Origin: Alphaproteobacteria bacterium
GTDB taxonomy: Bacteria; Pseudomonadota; Alphaproteobacteria; SHVP01
Direction: 5' to 3'
DNA: 5,464 bases
Assembly (NCBI GenBank): GCA_026421105.1
Contig: JAPKDI010000104.1
Coordinates: 1 to 5,464 of the forward strand
Below, one piece after another: positions 1-5,464 of this stretch. A model generated the notes under the pieces. The model had not been told where the DNA came from. It did not search any database and worked only from the letters and a program-made list of their open reading frames with translations. Position numbers and translations under genes: made by a program. Every line of letters starts with the position of its first letter. Positions within the stretch are counted from its first letter, which is position 1.

Positions 1-1
1 C

Positions 2-1024
2 TGCGATGAAACCGCTGTCGCCATTGTCTGTGACGATGGGGCAGGAGCGGGAACAGTCCTGTCCAATGTGGTGCTCAGCCAGCTCGAAGATCATCGTCCC
101 TACGGCGGTGTGGTGCCGGAAATCGCGGCCCGGGCTCATCTGGAACATCTCGATTCGATTATTGCCCGTGCGCTCGAAGACGCCGGGATGGGCCTTGGTG
201 CGATTGACGGCATTGCCGCAACCTCTGGTCCCGGTCTGATCGGGGGCGTGCACGTGGGCAGCATAACCGCCAAGGCAATCGCCTCGGCACGCGGCCTACC
301 ATTTATTGCCGTCAACCATCTCGAAGCCCACGCGCTGACCGCACGTCTAACCGATGATGTGGCCTTTCCCTATTTGTTGCTGCTGGTTTCGGGCGGACAT
401 TGTCAGCTGCTCGCCGTTGAGGGGCTTGGCCAGTACACCCTGCTCGGCACCACGATTGATGATGCCATCGGCGAAGCCTTCGACAAGACCGCCAAATTAC
501 TCGGACTTGGTTTCCCCGGAGGCCCAGCCGTTCAGGACGCCGCGGCCCGCGGCGATGCGAAGCGGTTCAAACTGCCACGCCCTCTTAAGGGGAGGGGCGG
601 ATGTGACTTTTCATTCTCTGGCCTGAAAACCGCCGTCCGACAGACGGCGCTAAAGCTCAGCGATCCGGCGCCTGACCAAGATCTCGATGATCTCGCCGCC
701 TCCTTTCAGACCGCCGTCTGCGACACGGTTGCCGATCGCTGCAAAAACGCTTTCATGCTGTTCGAAGAAAGATGCGGTGCACCGCCACCCACGCTCGTGG
801 CCGCCGGTGGCGTGGCAGCAAACCTTTCGCTACGTGCGACACTCAAAAAAATCTGCACAGCCGAAAGCATCAAGCTGGTCGTGCCACCGCCCGCATTATG
901 TACCGACAATGGCGCCATGGTTGCTTGGGCAGGACTGGAACGACTACGCGCCGGAATTACTTCGCCGATGGACTTCCGGCCGCGACCGCGCTGGCCACTG
1001 GCCGAATTGCGCGCCGCCGAATAA
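2..1024 (+). CDS. tsaD: tRNA N6-adenosine threonylcarbamoyltransferase TsaD (5' truncated by window edge)
   Basis: TsaD, with TsaB and TsaE, transfers the threonylcarbamoyl group from threonylcarbamoyl-AMP to A37 of ANN-decoding tRNAs in the cytoplasm (t6A synthesis). The frame is open from base 2 and gives 340 residues beginning CDETAVAIV, which matches the family N-terminus (usually ETSCDET), so only about nine or ten residues and the start codon are missing. Visible ASKHA/Kae1 motifs, in partial numbering: the metal-binding pair in NHLEAH (His106 and His110), SGGH (about 130-133), [16 protein letters not shown] (about 160-175), [10 protein letters not shown] (about 203-212), the AAGGVAAN nucleotide loop (about 267-274) and the metal-ligand Asp302 in CTDNGAM. 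Total length is normal for bacterial TsaD and all expected catalytic residues are present. It appears to be the first visible gene of a co-directional tsaD-oxygenase-gpsA cluster. The GTG at 68 is only an internal codon. Identification is firm. Confidence 0.97.
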   Translation, partial: CDETAVAIVCDDGAGAGTVLSNVVLSQLEDHRPYGGVVPEIAARAHLEHLDSIIARALEDAGMGLGAIDGIAATSGPGLIGGVHVGSITAKAIASARGLPFIAVNHLEAHALTARLTDDVAFPYLLLLVSGGHCQLLAVEGLGQYTLLGTTIDDAIGEAFDKTAKLLGLGFPGGPAVQDAAARGDAKRFKLPRPLKGRGGCDFSFSGLKTAVRQTALKLSDPAPDQDLDDLAASFQTAVCDTVADRCKNAFMLFEERCGAPPPTLVAAGGVAANLSLRATLKKICTAESIKLVVPPPALCTDNGAMVAWAGLERLRAGITSPMDFRPRPRWPLAELRAAE

Positions 1025-1060
1025 GGTTGAACCCGAACGCTCACCCACCACTTGATAGCC

Positions 1061-1702
1061 ATGTCACCCGCAGACCTACCGGACACCAAAATCGACGTTC
1101 AGCCGCTATTCGCGACCCCGGTCGCCTTCGCGCGACTGCCCAATGCCGACGCCAACAACGCGACGCTGCGAACAACAATTCTTGCTCGATCCGAAAGCCA
1201 TCCCTCAACCGCACATTCCAATCTGGGTGGTTGGCAATCCTCCCGGGACCTGCCCGAATGGGGCGGCGCGGAAACTAAGCTACTGCTTTCCTTCGTACGC
1301 CAGATCGCTGACAAATTCACCGCTGACCGGAACGGTCAGGCCGCACCCCAGAACTGGCAGATGAACGCTTGGGCCAATGTAAACCGAGCGGGACATGGCA
1401 ACGAATTTCACACCCATCCCGGCTGCATGTGGTCAGTGGTCTATTACGTTGATGACGGCGGCGGAGTTGCCGGCGCCCCCCTTGGCGGCGAGTTTGAAAT
1501 CCAGGATCCACGCGGGGTCGCCCCGGCGATGTATCGCCCGGATCTCGTTCCCGCCGTACCCGGTGGGGCTGCCATGGGGGCAAGCGAAATGATTCAGCCT
1601 GTGGCCGGAACTCTGATGATGTTCCCTTCCTGGGTTTCACATGCCGTACGACCCTATACAGGCGACGGGACACGTATCTCTATCGCCATCAACCTAAGCT
1701 GA
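1061..1702 (+). CDS. Putative 2-oxoglutarate/Fe(II)-dependent oxygenase (TIGR02466-like)
   Basis: A 213-residue protein resembling the small family annotated as putative 2OG-Fe(II) oxygenase (TIGR02466), whose substrate is unknown to me. It has an N-terminal PLFATPV segment (about 15-21), a family-like SNLGGWQS motif (53-60), then a double-stranded beta-helix core. Probable Fe ligands are the H-x-H in FHTHPG (His117, His119) and the distal His194 in FPSWVSHAV. Arg205 in TRISIAINL suits the 2OG carboxylate contact. SVVYYVDD and FEIQDPRG fit the core strands. No signal peptide or membrane segment is seen, so it is probably cytoplasmic. I chose ATG 1061; an in-frame TTG at 1052 would add three residues, and neither has a convincing Shine-Dalgarno. 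It lies 36 nt after tsaD, and its TGA is 2 nt before the gpsA ATG, suggesting co-transcription and coupling. Fold assignment is good; any substrate (protein, tRNA, small molecule) would be a guess. Confidence 0.85.
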   Translation: MSPADLPDTKIDVQPLFATPVAFARLPNADANNATLRTTILARSESHPSTAHSNLGGWQSSRDLPEWGGAETKLLLSFVRQIADKFTADRNGQAAPQNWQMNAWANVNRAGHGNEFHTHPGCMWSVVYYVDDGGGVAGAPLGGEFEIQDPRGVAPAMYRPDLVPAVPGGAAMGASEMIQPVAGTLMMFPSWVSHAVRPYTGDGTRISIAINLS

Positions 1703-1704
1703 CC

Positions 1705-2709
1705 ATGGCCAACGTGATACAGCGGATCGCCGTTATCGGTGCAGGAGCTTGGGGGACGGCACTGGCCAGCGTGGCACAACGCGCCGGGCGCGATGTTGTT
1801 ATCCATGCTCATGAAGCCGAGACGGCGGACATCATCAACACCCGGCATGAAAACACCGAGTTCCTGCCAGATATTCCGCTCGACCCCCGCATCCGTGCAA
1901 CGATCGAGATCGATGATGCGGTTACAAACTCTGATGCCATTCTGCTGGTCACGCCAGCGCAGTTTCTGCGGCCGACGCTCGCACAAATCACCGCAACCCA
2001 GCCCGGCCCTCACCCCATCGTGATCTGCGCCAAGGGAATTGAACTCGACACCGGCCTACTGATGAACGAGGTCGCGGAATCCGTCTCACCCGAGGCTAGG
2101 CTCGCCGTGCTCTCCGGACCAACCTTCGCCGCAGAAGTAGCGCGCGGCCTGCCGACAGCCGTAACCCTTGCCTGCAGCGACAGCGCTCTGGCAACTGCCC
2201 TCGCCGATGCACTCGGCACGCCCTCGTTTCGGCCCTACACCGCCAGTGATGTGGTCGGCGCAGAGGTCGGTGGCGCCATCAAGAATGTTATCGCCATTGC
2301 CTGTGGTGTGGTCGACGGACATGCCCTCGGCCAGAATGCGCGGGCCGCCGTTATCGCACGCGGCCTTGCAGAAATCACTCGATTTGCAGTGGCCCTCGGG
2401 GCTGATCCACGCACGCCGATGGGCTTATCTGGACTGGGTGATCTGACTTTGACCTGCACCTCCATTGCGTCGCGCAATTACGCGCTGGGTGCGACATTAG
2501 GTGGCGGCACATCCTTTGCTGACGCCATGGCCGGACGCAAGACCGTAGCCGAGGGCGTCACCACGGCGCCCGCAGTTCTGACACGCGCCGATGAACTCGG
2601 CGTCGAGATGCCTATCTGCGCGGCGGTCACCGCGATTCTGCATCAAGGTGCGGGCATCGAGGACACGATCAACGCTGTACTCGCACGGCCGCTCCGATCT
2701 GAGGGTTGA
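1705..2709 (+). CDS. gpsA: NAD(P)H-dependent glycerol-3-phosphate dehydrogenase GpsA
   Basis: Cytoplasmic enzyme that reduces dihydroxyacetone phosphate to sn-glycerol-3-phosphate, the backbone for phospholipid synthesis. The 334-residue length is typical. Motifs: Rossmann nucleotide loop GAGAWGTALA (12-21), NTRHEN (45-50), TPAQ (83-86), CAKGIE (108-113) with conserved Lys110, SGPTFAAEVARG (137-148), GGAIKNVIAIACG (189-201) with catalytic Lys193, NARAAVIARGLAE (211-223), the GLSGLGDLTLTCTS signature (240-253), SRNYALG (256-262) and AEGVTT (282-287). The start is the first ATG of the open frame, 2 nt after the upstream stop. It has no clear Shine-Dalgarno of its own, consistent with translation coupled to the oxygenase gene. 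It is commonly found next to tsaD in alphaproteobacteria; here one gene separates them. No obvious terminator follows. Nothing looks damaged. Identification is firm. Confidence 0.97.
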   Translation: MANVIQRIAVIGAGAWGTALASVAQRAGRDVVIHAHEAETADIINTRHENTEFLPDIPLDPRIRATIEIDDAVTNSDAILLVTPAQFLRPTLAQITATQPGPHPIVICAKGIELDTGLLMNEVAESVSPEARLAVLSGPTFAAEVARGLPTAVTLACSDSALATALADALGTPSFRPYTASDVVGAEVGGAIKNVIAIACGVVDGHALGQNARAAVIARGLAEITRFAVALGADPRTPMGLSGLGDLTLTCTSIASRNYALGATLGGGTSFADAMAGRKTVAEGVTTAPAVLTRADELGVEMPICAAVTAILHQGAGIEDTINAVLARPLRSEG

Positions 2710-2737
2710 GCCTAGAGGGCTAAGACCAAAGGATCGA

Positions 2738-2766
2738 TTGGCAGAAACCGCCCCCATCCGTATATG
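2738..2766 (+). promoter_or_regulatory. Candidate sigma70 promoter ahead of the EVE/Rieske pair
   Basis: TTGGCA (2738-2743, five of six to TTGACA) is followed by exactly 17 nt and TATATG (2761-2766, four of six to TATAAT). Transcription would begin near 2773 and give a leader of about 27 nt to the ATG at 2800, leaving room for the AGAGG ribosome binding site. It lies just after gpsA, so it would let the Rieske gene be expressed apart from the tsaD-gpsA unit. This rests on consensus match alone; alphaproteobacterial promoters are variable. Confidence 0.4.
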
Positions 2767-2785
2767 TGAGCGGGTACAATCGACC

Positions 2786-2790
2786 AGAGG
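2786..2790 (+). promoter_or_regulatory. Ribosome binding site of the EVE gene
   Basis: AGAGG ends 9 nt before the ATG at 2800. It fixes the original start of the EVE gene, which cannot be seen by ORF length because the frame breaks after 37 codons. The codons after this ATG encode residues resembling the EVE N-terminus (MPYRLLKPKPGAWSWDDQ), which confirms the start. Confidence 0.6.
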
Positions 2791-2799
2791 AAAATTCGC

Positions 2800-3212
2800 A
2801 TGCCGTATAGGCTATTGAAACCCAAGCCTGGCGCCTGGTCGTGGGACGACCAAGTTAAAAGGCGATCGAACACTGGGACGGGGTCCGCAACCATCAGGCT
2901 AACAACAACATGAAGGCCATGAAAATCGGCGATCAGGGCTTTTTCTATCACTCGGTTAACGAAAAGCAGGTGGTTGGATCGGTTGAGGTCGTACGCGAGC
3001 ACTATCCCGACCGCACGGATGGATCCGGCCGCTTCGGCATGGTCGACTTCAAGACAACCAAGCCCGTCAGGACACCGGTGACGCTAGCCGACTGCAAATC
3101 AAACCCAAAGCTCGAAAAGATGATCCTCGTGAACAATTCCTGTCTCCCCGTTCAGCCGGTCGCTGCTGGAAGGTGGAAAGAAGTTTGTCGGATGGCGGGC
3201 GTGAAACCGTGA
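2800..3212 (+). pseudogene. EVE-domain protein, broken by a -1 frameshift
   Basis: EVE domains are small PUA-like folds thought to bind modified bases in RNA or DNA; the role of this stand-alone type is not settled. From ATG 2800 the first frame reads MPYRLLKPKPGAWSWDDQVK, the EVE N-terminus, but hits TGA at 2911-2913 after 37 codons. Homology resumes one frame away with AIEHWDGVRNHQANNNMKAM and runs to TGA 3210-3212. Adding one base at the AAAAGG run (2857-2862) restores a single 137-residue protein of normal family length (joined GTT AAA AAG GCG ATC GAA CAC), so one base appears lost. Replacements at usually conserved sites (family wording from memory: YWLLKSEP near the start, SRLSVQPV near the end) suggest decay: Trp to Arg at 4, Ser-Glu to Pro-Lys at 8-9, and SCLPVQPV near the C-terminus. 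A 100-residue fragment could still start at ATG 2910. Sequencing error remains possible. Confidence 0.85.
2836..2852 (+). repeat. Perfect 7-bp hairpin next to the EVE frameshift
   Basis: TGGTCGT, loop GGG, ACGACCA: a perfect 7-bp stem with a 3-nt loop, within the codons for W-S-W-D-D of the EVE gene. It ends 4 nt before the AAAAGG run where one base appears to be missing. No T-run follows, so it is not a terminator. It may be a by-product of the encoded residues, but such stems can favour slippage during replication or sequencing. Confidence 0.6.
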
Positions 3213-3598
3213 CACCAGAGAGCGACCCTCAAACACCCGTGATGCGCGGCAACCGCCGCGTGCTGTGTCATGTCGATGAGGTGAGTGAAGCCGGCAAGGG
3301 ATTCACCCTCCACCGTATCTTCAAGGACAAGCCCGAAGCGGTAATGCCGATCTTTCTTGTCCCGGATGCCGAAGACATTCACTGCTACATGAACATGTGC
3401 CCGCACCAGGGAATCACTCTGGAAATGAAGCCGGACATGTTTTTGGATGTAGGGCGCGAACTAATCCAGTGTTCCACCCATGGGGCAAAATTCCGCAAGG
3501 AAGATGGCTACTGCACTAAAGGTCCCTGTATCGGACGATCTCTAACAAAACTCCCGGTCATGATCGACGACGACGGCATGGTGTTGTTCGGCGCCTAA
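3209..3598 (+). CDS. Small stand-alone Rieske [2Fe-2S] protein
   Basis: A 129-residue ferredoxin-like Rieske domain protein, expected to carry electrons through a His2Cys2 [2Fe-2S] cluster for an oxygenase or reductase not identified here. Cluster ligands are visible as CPH (Cys64, His66) and CSTH (Cys88, His91), 21 residues apart. Downstream YCTKGPCIGRSLTKLPV (from 101) is the usual Rieske C-terminal segment with a G-P-C loop, and Cys102 and Cys107 are extra cysteines. No signal peptide, TAT motif or membrane anchor is seen, so it is likely cytoplasmic. The start is uncertain: GTG 3209 overlaps the EVE stop by 4 nt (GTGA), which favours coupling; GTG 3173, TTG 3185 and ATG 3242 are in-frame alternatives, and a GGAAGG at 3168-3173 could serve TTG 3185. 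The domain begins around residue 15-20, so all options retain it. Domain call is firm; partner and function unknown. Confidence 0.88.
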   Translation: MTPESDPQTPVMRGNRRVLCHVDEVSEAGKGFTLHRIFKDKPEAVMPIFLVPDAEDIHCYMNMCPHQGITLEMKPDMFLDVGRELIQCSTHGAKFRKEDGYCTKGPCIGRSLTKLPVMIDDDGMVLFGA

Positions 3599-3607
3599 GC
3601 CTCTGCA

Positions 3608-3641
3608 CCTGAATTTCAGGGATGAGTTGTGCCTGCTCATC
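3608..3641 (+). repeat. Two adjacent short hairpins after the Rieske gene
   Basis: CCTGAATTTCAGG (3608-3620) is a perfect palindrome around one central base. It is directly followed by GATGAG (3621-3626) and its complement CTCATC (3636-3641) with a 9-nt loop. They begin 9 nt after the Rieske stop and could mark the transcript end or protect a 3' end. Only a weak T tract (ATTTCC) follows, so I do not call a rho-independent terminator. The second stem overlaps the candidate acs promoter. Confidence 0.4.
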
Positions 3642-3655
3642 GATTTCCTGATAAT
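3627..3655 (+). promoter_or_regulatory. Candidate sigma70 promoter of acs
   Basis: TTGTGC (3627-3632, three of six, keeping the TTG core) is followed by 17 nt and GATAAT (3650-3655, five of six to TATAAT). The start would be near 3662, giving a leader of about 59 nt to the acs ATG. The context supports it, being the only sizeable gap before acs and carrying an inverted repeat over the -10 element. Support is consensus only. Confidence 0.4.
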
Positions 3656-3682
3656 ACGCACCAACAATCCGGCGCTGCGTAT
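3654..3682. promoter_or_regulatory. Inverted repeat ATACGCA-N15-TGCGTAT, candidate operator of acs
   Basis: Two perfect 7-nt half-sites, ATACGCA (3654-3660) and TGCGTAT (3676-3682), are separated by 15 nt. Their centres are 22 bp apart, about two helical turns, as expected for a dimer binding one DNA face. The left arm overlaps the last two bases of the candidate -10 GATAAT and the right arm lies past the expected start, a position suited to a repressor. As RNA it would be a weak stem with a 15-nt loop, and its left arm would be only marginally transcribed, so a DNA role is likelier. I do not recognise the regulator. Confidence 0.45.
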
Positions 3683-3702
3683 CCAAGCAGGCCAATACAA
3701 TC

Positions 3703-3713
3703 AGAGGGAGGGA
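3703..3713 (+). promoter_or_regulatory. Strong Shine-Dalgarno of acs
   Basis: The purine run AGAGGGAGGGA contains GGAGG (3707-3711) ending 9 nt before the ATG at 3721. It is the best ribosome binding site in the window and fixes the acs start. Confidence 0.75.
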
Positions 3714-3720
3714 CGGCGTC

Positions 3721-5464
3721 ATGTCTCGCGAAATTTATCCTGTGCCCGAAGAATGGGCATCACGCGCCTGGGCTGACAACGCCAAGTATCTTGAAATGTA
3801 TAACCAGTCGATTCAGGATCCCAACGGGTTCTGGGACGAACACGGCAAACGCCTCGACTGGATGCAGCCCTACACCAAGGTCAAGAACGTCTCCTATAAT
3901 GCCGCCGATCTACATGTGAAATGGTATGAAGACGGTGTTCTCAACGCTTCTGCTAATTGCCTAGACCGACACCTTCAAACACGTGGCAATCAGGTTGCCA
4001 TCATTTGGGAAGGAGACGACCCCAAGGACGACGCCAAGATCACCTACAAGGATCTGCACGCGCGGGTATGCCGCTTTGCCAATGGCATGAAGGAACTCGG
4101 CGTTGCCAAGGGCGATCGGGTAACAATCTATCTGCCGATGATCCCCGAGATCGCCGTTGCAATGCTCGCCTGCGCCCGAATCGGCGCGGTCCACTCAGTT
4201 GTGTTCGGTGGCTTCTCCCCGGACTCGATCGCCGGCCGCATTCAGGATTGTGAATCCACCTTTGTAATCACTTCCGATGAAGGTCTGCGCGGCGGCAAGT
4301 CGATCCCCCTCAAGGACAATGTGGACAAAGCACTGCAGCAGTGCCCCGGGGTCAAGAACTGCGTCGTAGTCAAACGGACCGGCGCGGATATTGGCTGGGT
4401 AGAGGACCGTGATGTCTGGTACCATGAGCTAACCGATGCCCAGTCCGACGACTGCGCGCTCGAACCTATGAGCGCGGAAGACCCACTGTTCATCCTCTAC
4501 ACATCTGGCTCAACCGGAAAGCCCAAGGGCGTGTTGCACACGACCGGCGGATACATGGTCTATGCCGCGATGACGCATCAATACGTCTTCGACTATCACG
4601 ACGGGGACATCTACTGGTGCACCGCGGATTGCGGCTGGATTACCGGCCACAGCTATATCGTCTATGGACCACTAGCCAATGGCGCGACGACGATGATCTT
4701 TGAAGGCCTGCCCAACTACCCAACCGCCTCGCGGCACTGGGAGGTTTGCGACAAGCATCAGGTCAACATCTATTACACAGCGCCGACCGCCATCCGGGCG
4801 CTAATGCGTGAAGGTGACGACCCGGTTAAAAAGACCTCGCGCAAGTCGATTCGCCTGCTAGGCACGGTTGGAGAGCCTATCAATCCGGAAGCCTGGGCCT
4901 GGTACAATGATGTGATCGGCGAAAACCGCTGCCCCATCGTCGATACCTGGTGGCAAACCGAAACCGGTGGCATCCTGATCACACCACTGCCCGGCGCGAC
5001 AGCCACCAAACCCGGTTCGGCCACCCGACCCTTCTTCGGCATTCAGCCGGTGCTGGTCGATGCCGAAGGCGCCGTCCTCGAAGGCGCGGCCTCAGGAAAT
5101 CTGTGCATCGCTGATTCCTGGCCAGGCCAGATGCGTACGGTTTATGGCGATCACCAGCGCTTCGTCGACACCTACTTCAAAACCTATCCGGGCATGTACT
5201 TCACCGGCGACGGCTGCCGTCGCGACGAAGACGACTACTATTGGATCACCGGCCGGGTCGATGACGTGATCAACGTGTCGGGCCACCGCATGGGCACCGC
5301 CGAAGTCGAAAGCGCGCTGGTGGAACACAAAACAGTCGCCGAAGCCGCCGTTGTCGGTTACCCCCACGACATCAAAGGGCAGGGCATCTACGCTTATGTG
5401 ACCCTGAAGCTGGGCGAGGAACCAACCGACGAGTTGCGCAAGGAACTGGTGCAGTCCGTCCGCA
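3721..5464 (+). CDS. acs: Acetyl-coenzyme A synthetase (3' truncated by window edge)
   Basis: AMP-forming acetate-CoA ligase: acetate plus ATP gives acetyl-AMP, then CoA gives acetyl-CoA, allowing growth on acetate in the cytoplasm. The frame is open for 581 codons to the window end; full Acs is about 645-650 residues, so about 65 are missing, including the usual regulatory acetylation lysine. An N-terminal ACAS_N-type segment (about 20-80, with [14 protein letters not shown] and [11 protein letters not shown]) precedes the AMP-binding domain. Motifs: phosphate loop [12 protein letters not shown] (260-271), [12 protein letters not shown] (301-312), WWQTETGG (410-417, including the acyl-pocket Trp that fits acetate), YFTGDG (493-498, ATP-ribose Asp497), and [16 protein letters not shown], with hinge Asp near 514 opening the mobile C-terminal domain. 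The start is supported by GGAGG 9 nt upstream. It stands behind its own candidate promoter and dyad. Minor oddity: GDGCRRD where GDGARRD is usual. Identification is firm. Confidence 0.97.
   Translation, partial: MSREIYPVPEEWASRAWADNAKYLEMYNQSIQDPNGFWDEHGKRLDWMQPYTKVKNVSYNAADLHVKWYEDGVLNASANCLDRHLQTRGNQVAIIWEGDDPKDDAKITYKDLHARVCRFANGMKELGVAKGDRVTIYLPMIPEIAVAMLACARIGAVHSVVFGGFSPDSIAGRIQDCESTFVITSDEGLRGGKSIPLKDNVDKALQQCPGVKNCVVVKRTGADIGWVEDRDVWYHELTDAQSDDCALEPMSAEDPLFILYTSGSTGKPKGVLHTTGGYMVYAAMTHQYVFDYHDGDIYWCTADCGWITGHSYIVYGPLANGATTMIFEGLPNYPTASRHWEVCDKHQVNIYYTAPTAIRALMREGDDPVKKTSRKSIRLLGTVGEPINPEAWAWYNDVIGENRCPIVDTWWQTETGGILITPLPGATATKPGSATRPFFGIQPVLVDAEGAVLEGAASGNLCIADSWPGQMRTVYGDHQRFVDTYFKTYPGMYFTGDGCRRDEDDYYWITGRVDDVINVSGHRMGTAEVESALVEHKTVAEAAVVGYPHDIKGQGIYAYVTLKLGEEPTDELRKELVQSVR

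Noticed and set aside
578..600. GC-rich CGCCCTC...GAGGGGCG near-palindrome in tsaD
   Set aside because: Imperfect pairing, and it encodes the conserved [10 protein letters not shown] segment; explained by coding.
68..1024. Start of tsaD at GTG 68
   Set aside because: The frame is open upstream to base 2 and encodes CDETAVAIV, the recognised TsaD N-terminus; 68 is an internal Val codon.
706..1089. 127-residue minus-strand ORF across the end of tsaD
   Set aside because: Lies antisense to a clearly conserved gene, resembles no family I recognise, and fits chance openness in GC-rich coding DNA.
1317..1673. 118-residue minus-strand ORF inside the oxygenase gene
   Set aside because: Arg-rich, low-complexity shadow of the oxygenase frame, with no motif.
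2775..2780. TACAAT as an alternative -10 box before the EVE gene
   Set aside because: No -35 at proper spacing; the start would fall on the ribosome binding site.
2712..3002. 96-residue minus-strand ORF over the EVE 5' half
   Set aside because: Antisense to recognisable EVE sequence in both frames; no independent support.
3608..3650. Rho-independent terminator after the Rieske gene
   Set aside because: Stems are short and no run of Ts follows; kept only as hairpins.
3696..3701. TACAAT as an alternative acs -10 box
   Set aside because: No matching -35 at 16-18 nt, and its start would fall inside the Shine-Dalgarno.
3629..3919. 96-residue plus-strand ORF running from the intergenic region into acs
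   Set aside because: Out of frame with Acs, which is clearly coding from 3721; composition is that of a shadow frame.
3957..4253. 98-residue plus-strand ORF within acs
   Set aside because: Alternate frame of the canonical Acs coding sequence, Arg-rich, no family resemblance.

Overview
The window is a gene-dense stretch, all on the + strand, of a moderately GC-rich genome, most likely an alphaproteobacterium and probably a Rhodospirillales-like lineage. The basis is gene content and order (tsaD, gpsA, an EVE-domain gene, then acs), GC-rich wobble positions and protein wording typical of that class. This placement is from memory of family sequences and gene neighbourhoods, not from a search.

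Layout. Positions 2-1024 carry the 3' nine-tenths or more of tsaD, the tRNA t6A synthesis enzyme. After a 36-nt gap comes a compact 2-oxoglutarate/Fe(II) oxygenase-like protein (1061-1702). Two nucleotides later comes gpsA, NAD(P)H-dependent glycerol-3-phosphate dehydrogenase (1705-2709). These three look like one transcription unit. A 90-nt gap with a plausible sigma70 promoter and a ribosome binding site leads into an EVE-domain gene (2800-3212). This gene is broken by an apparent 1-nt deletion near 2857-2861 and carries replacements at usually conserved positions. Its stop codon overlaps a possible GTG start of a small stand-alone Rieske [2Fe-2S] protein (3209-3598). A 122-nt intergenic region holds short hairpins, a candidate promoter and a 7+7-bp dyad lying over the -10 element. 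Acetyl-CoA synthetase (acs, 3721 to the window end, about 65 residues missing) follows behind a strong Shine-Dalgarno.

How the genes relate. TsaD serves translation fidelity, GpsA feeds phospholipid synthesis and Acs activates acetate; they are housekeeping or central-metabolism neighbours rather than one pathway. The less ordinary parts are the oxygenase wedged between tsaD and gpsA, the decayed EVE gene with its stop/start overlap, and the operator-like dyad in front of acs. I saw no mobile element, CRISPR array, tRNA or rRNA, and nothing that amounts to a new multi-gene system.
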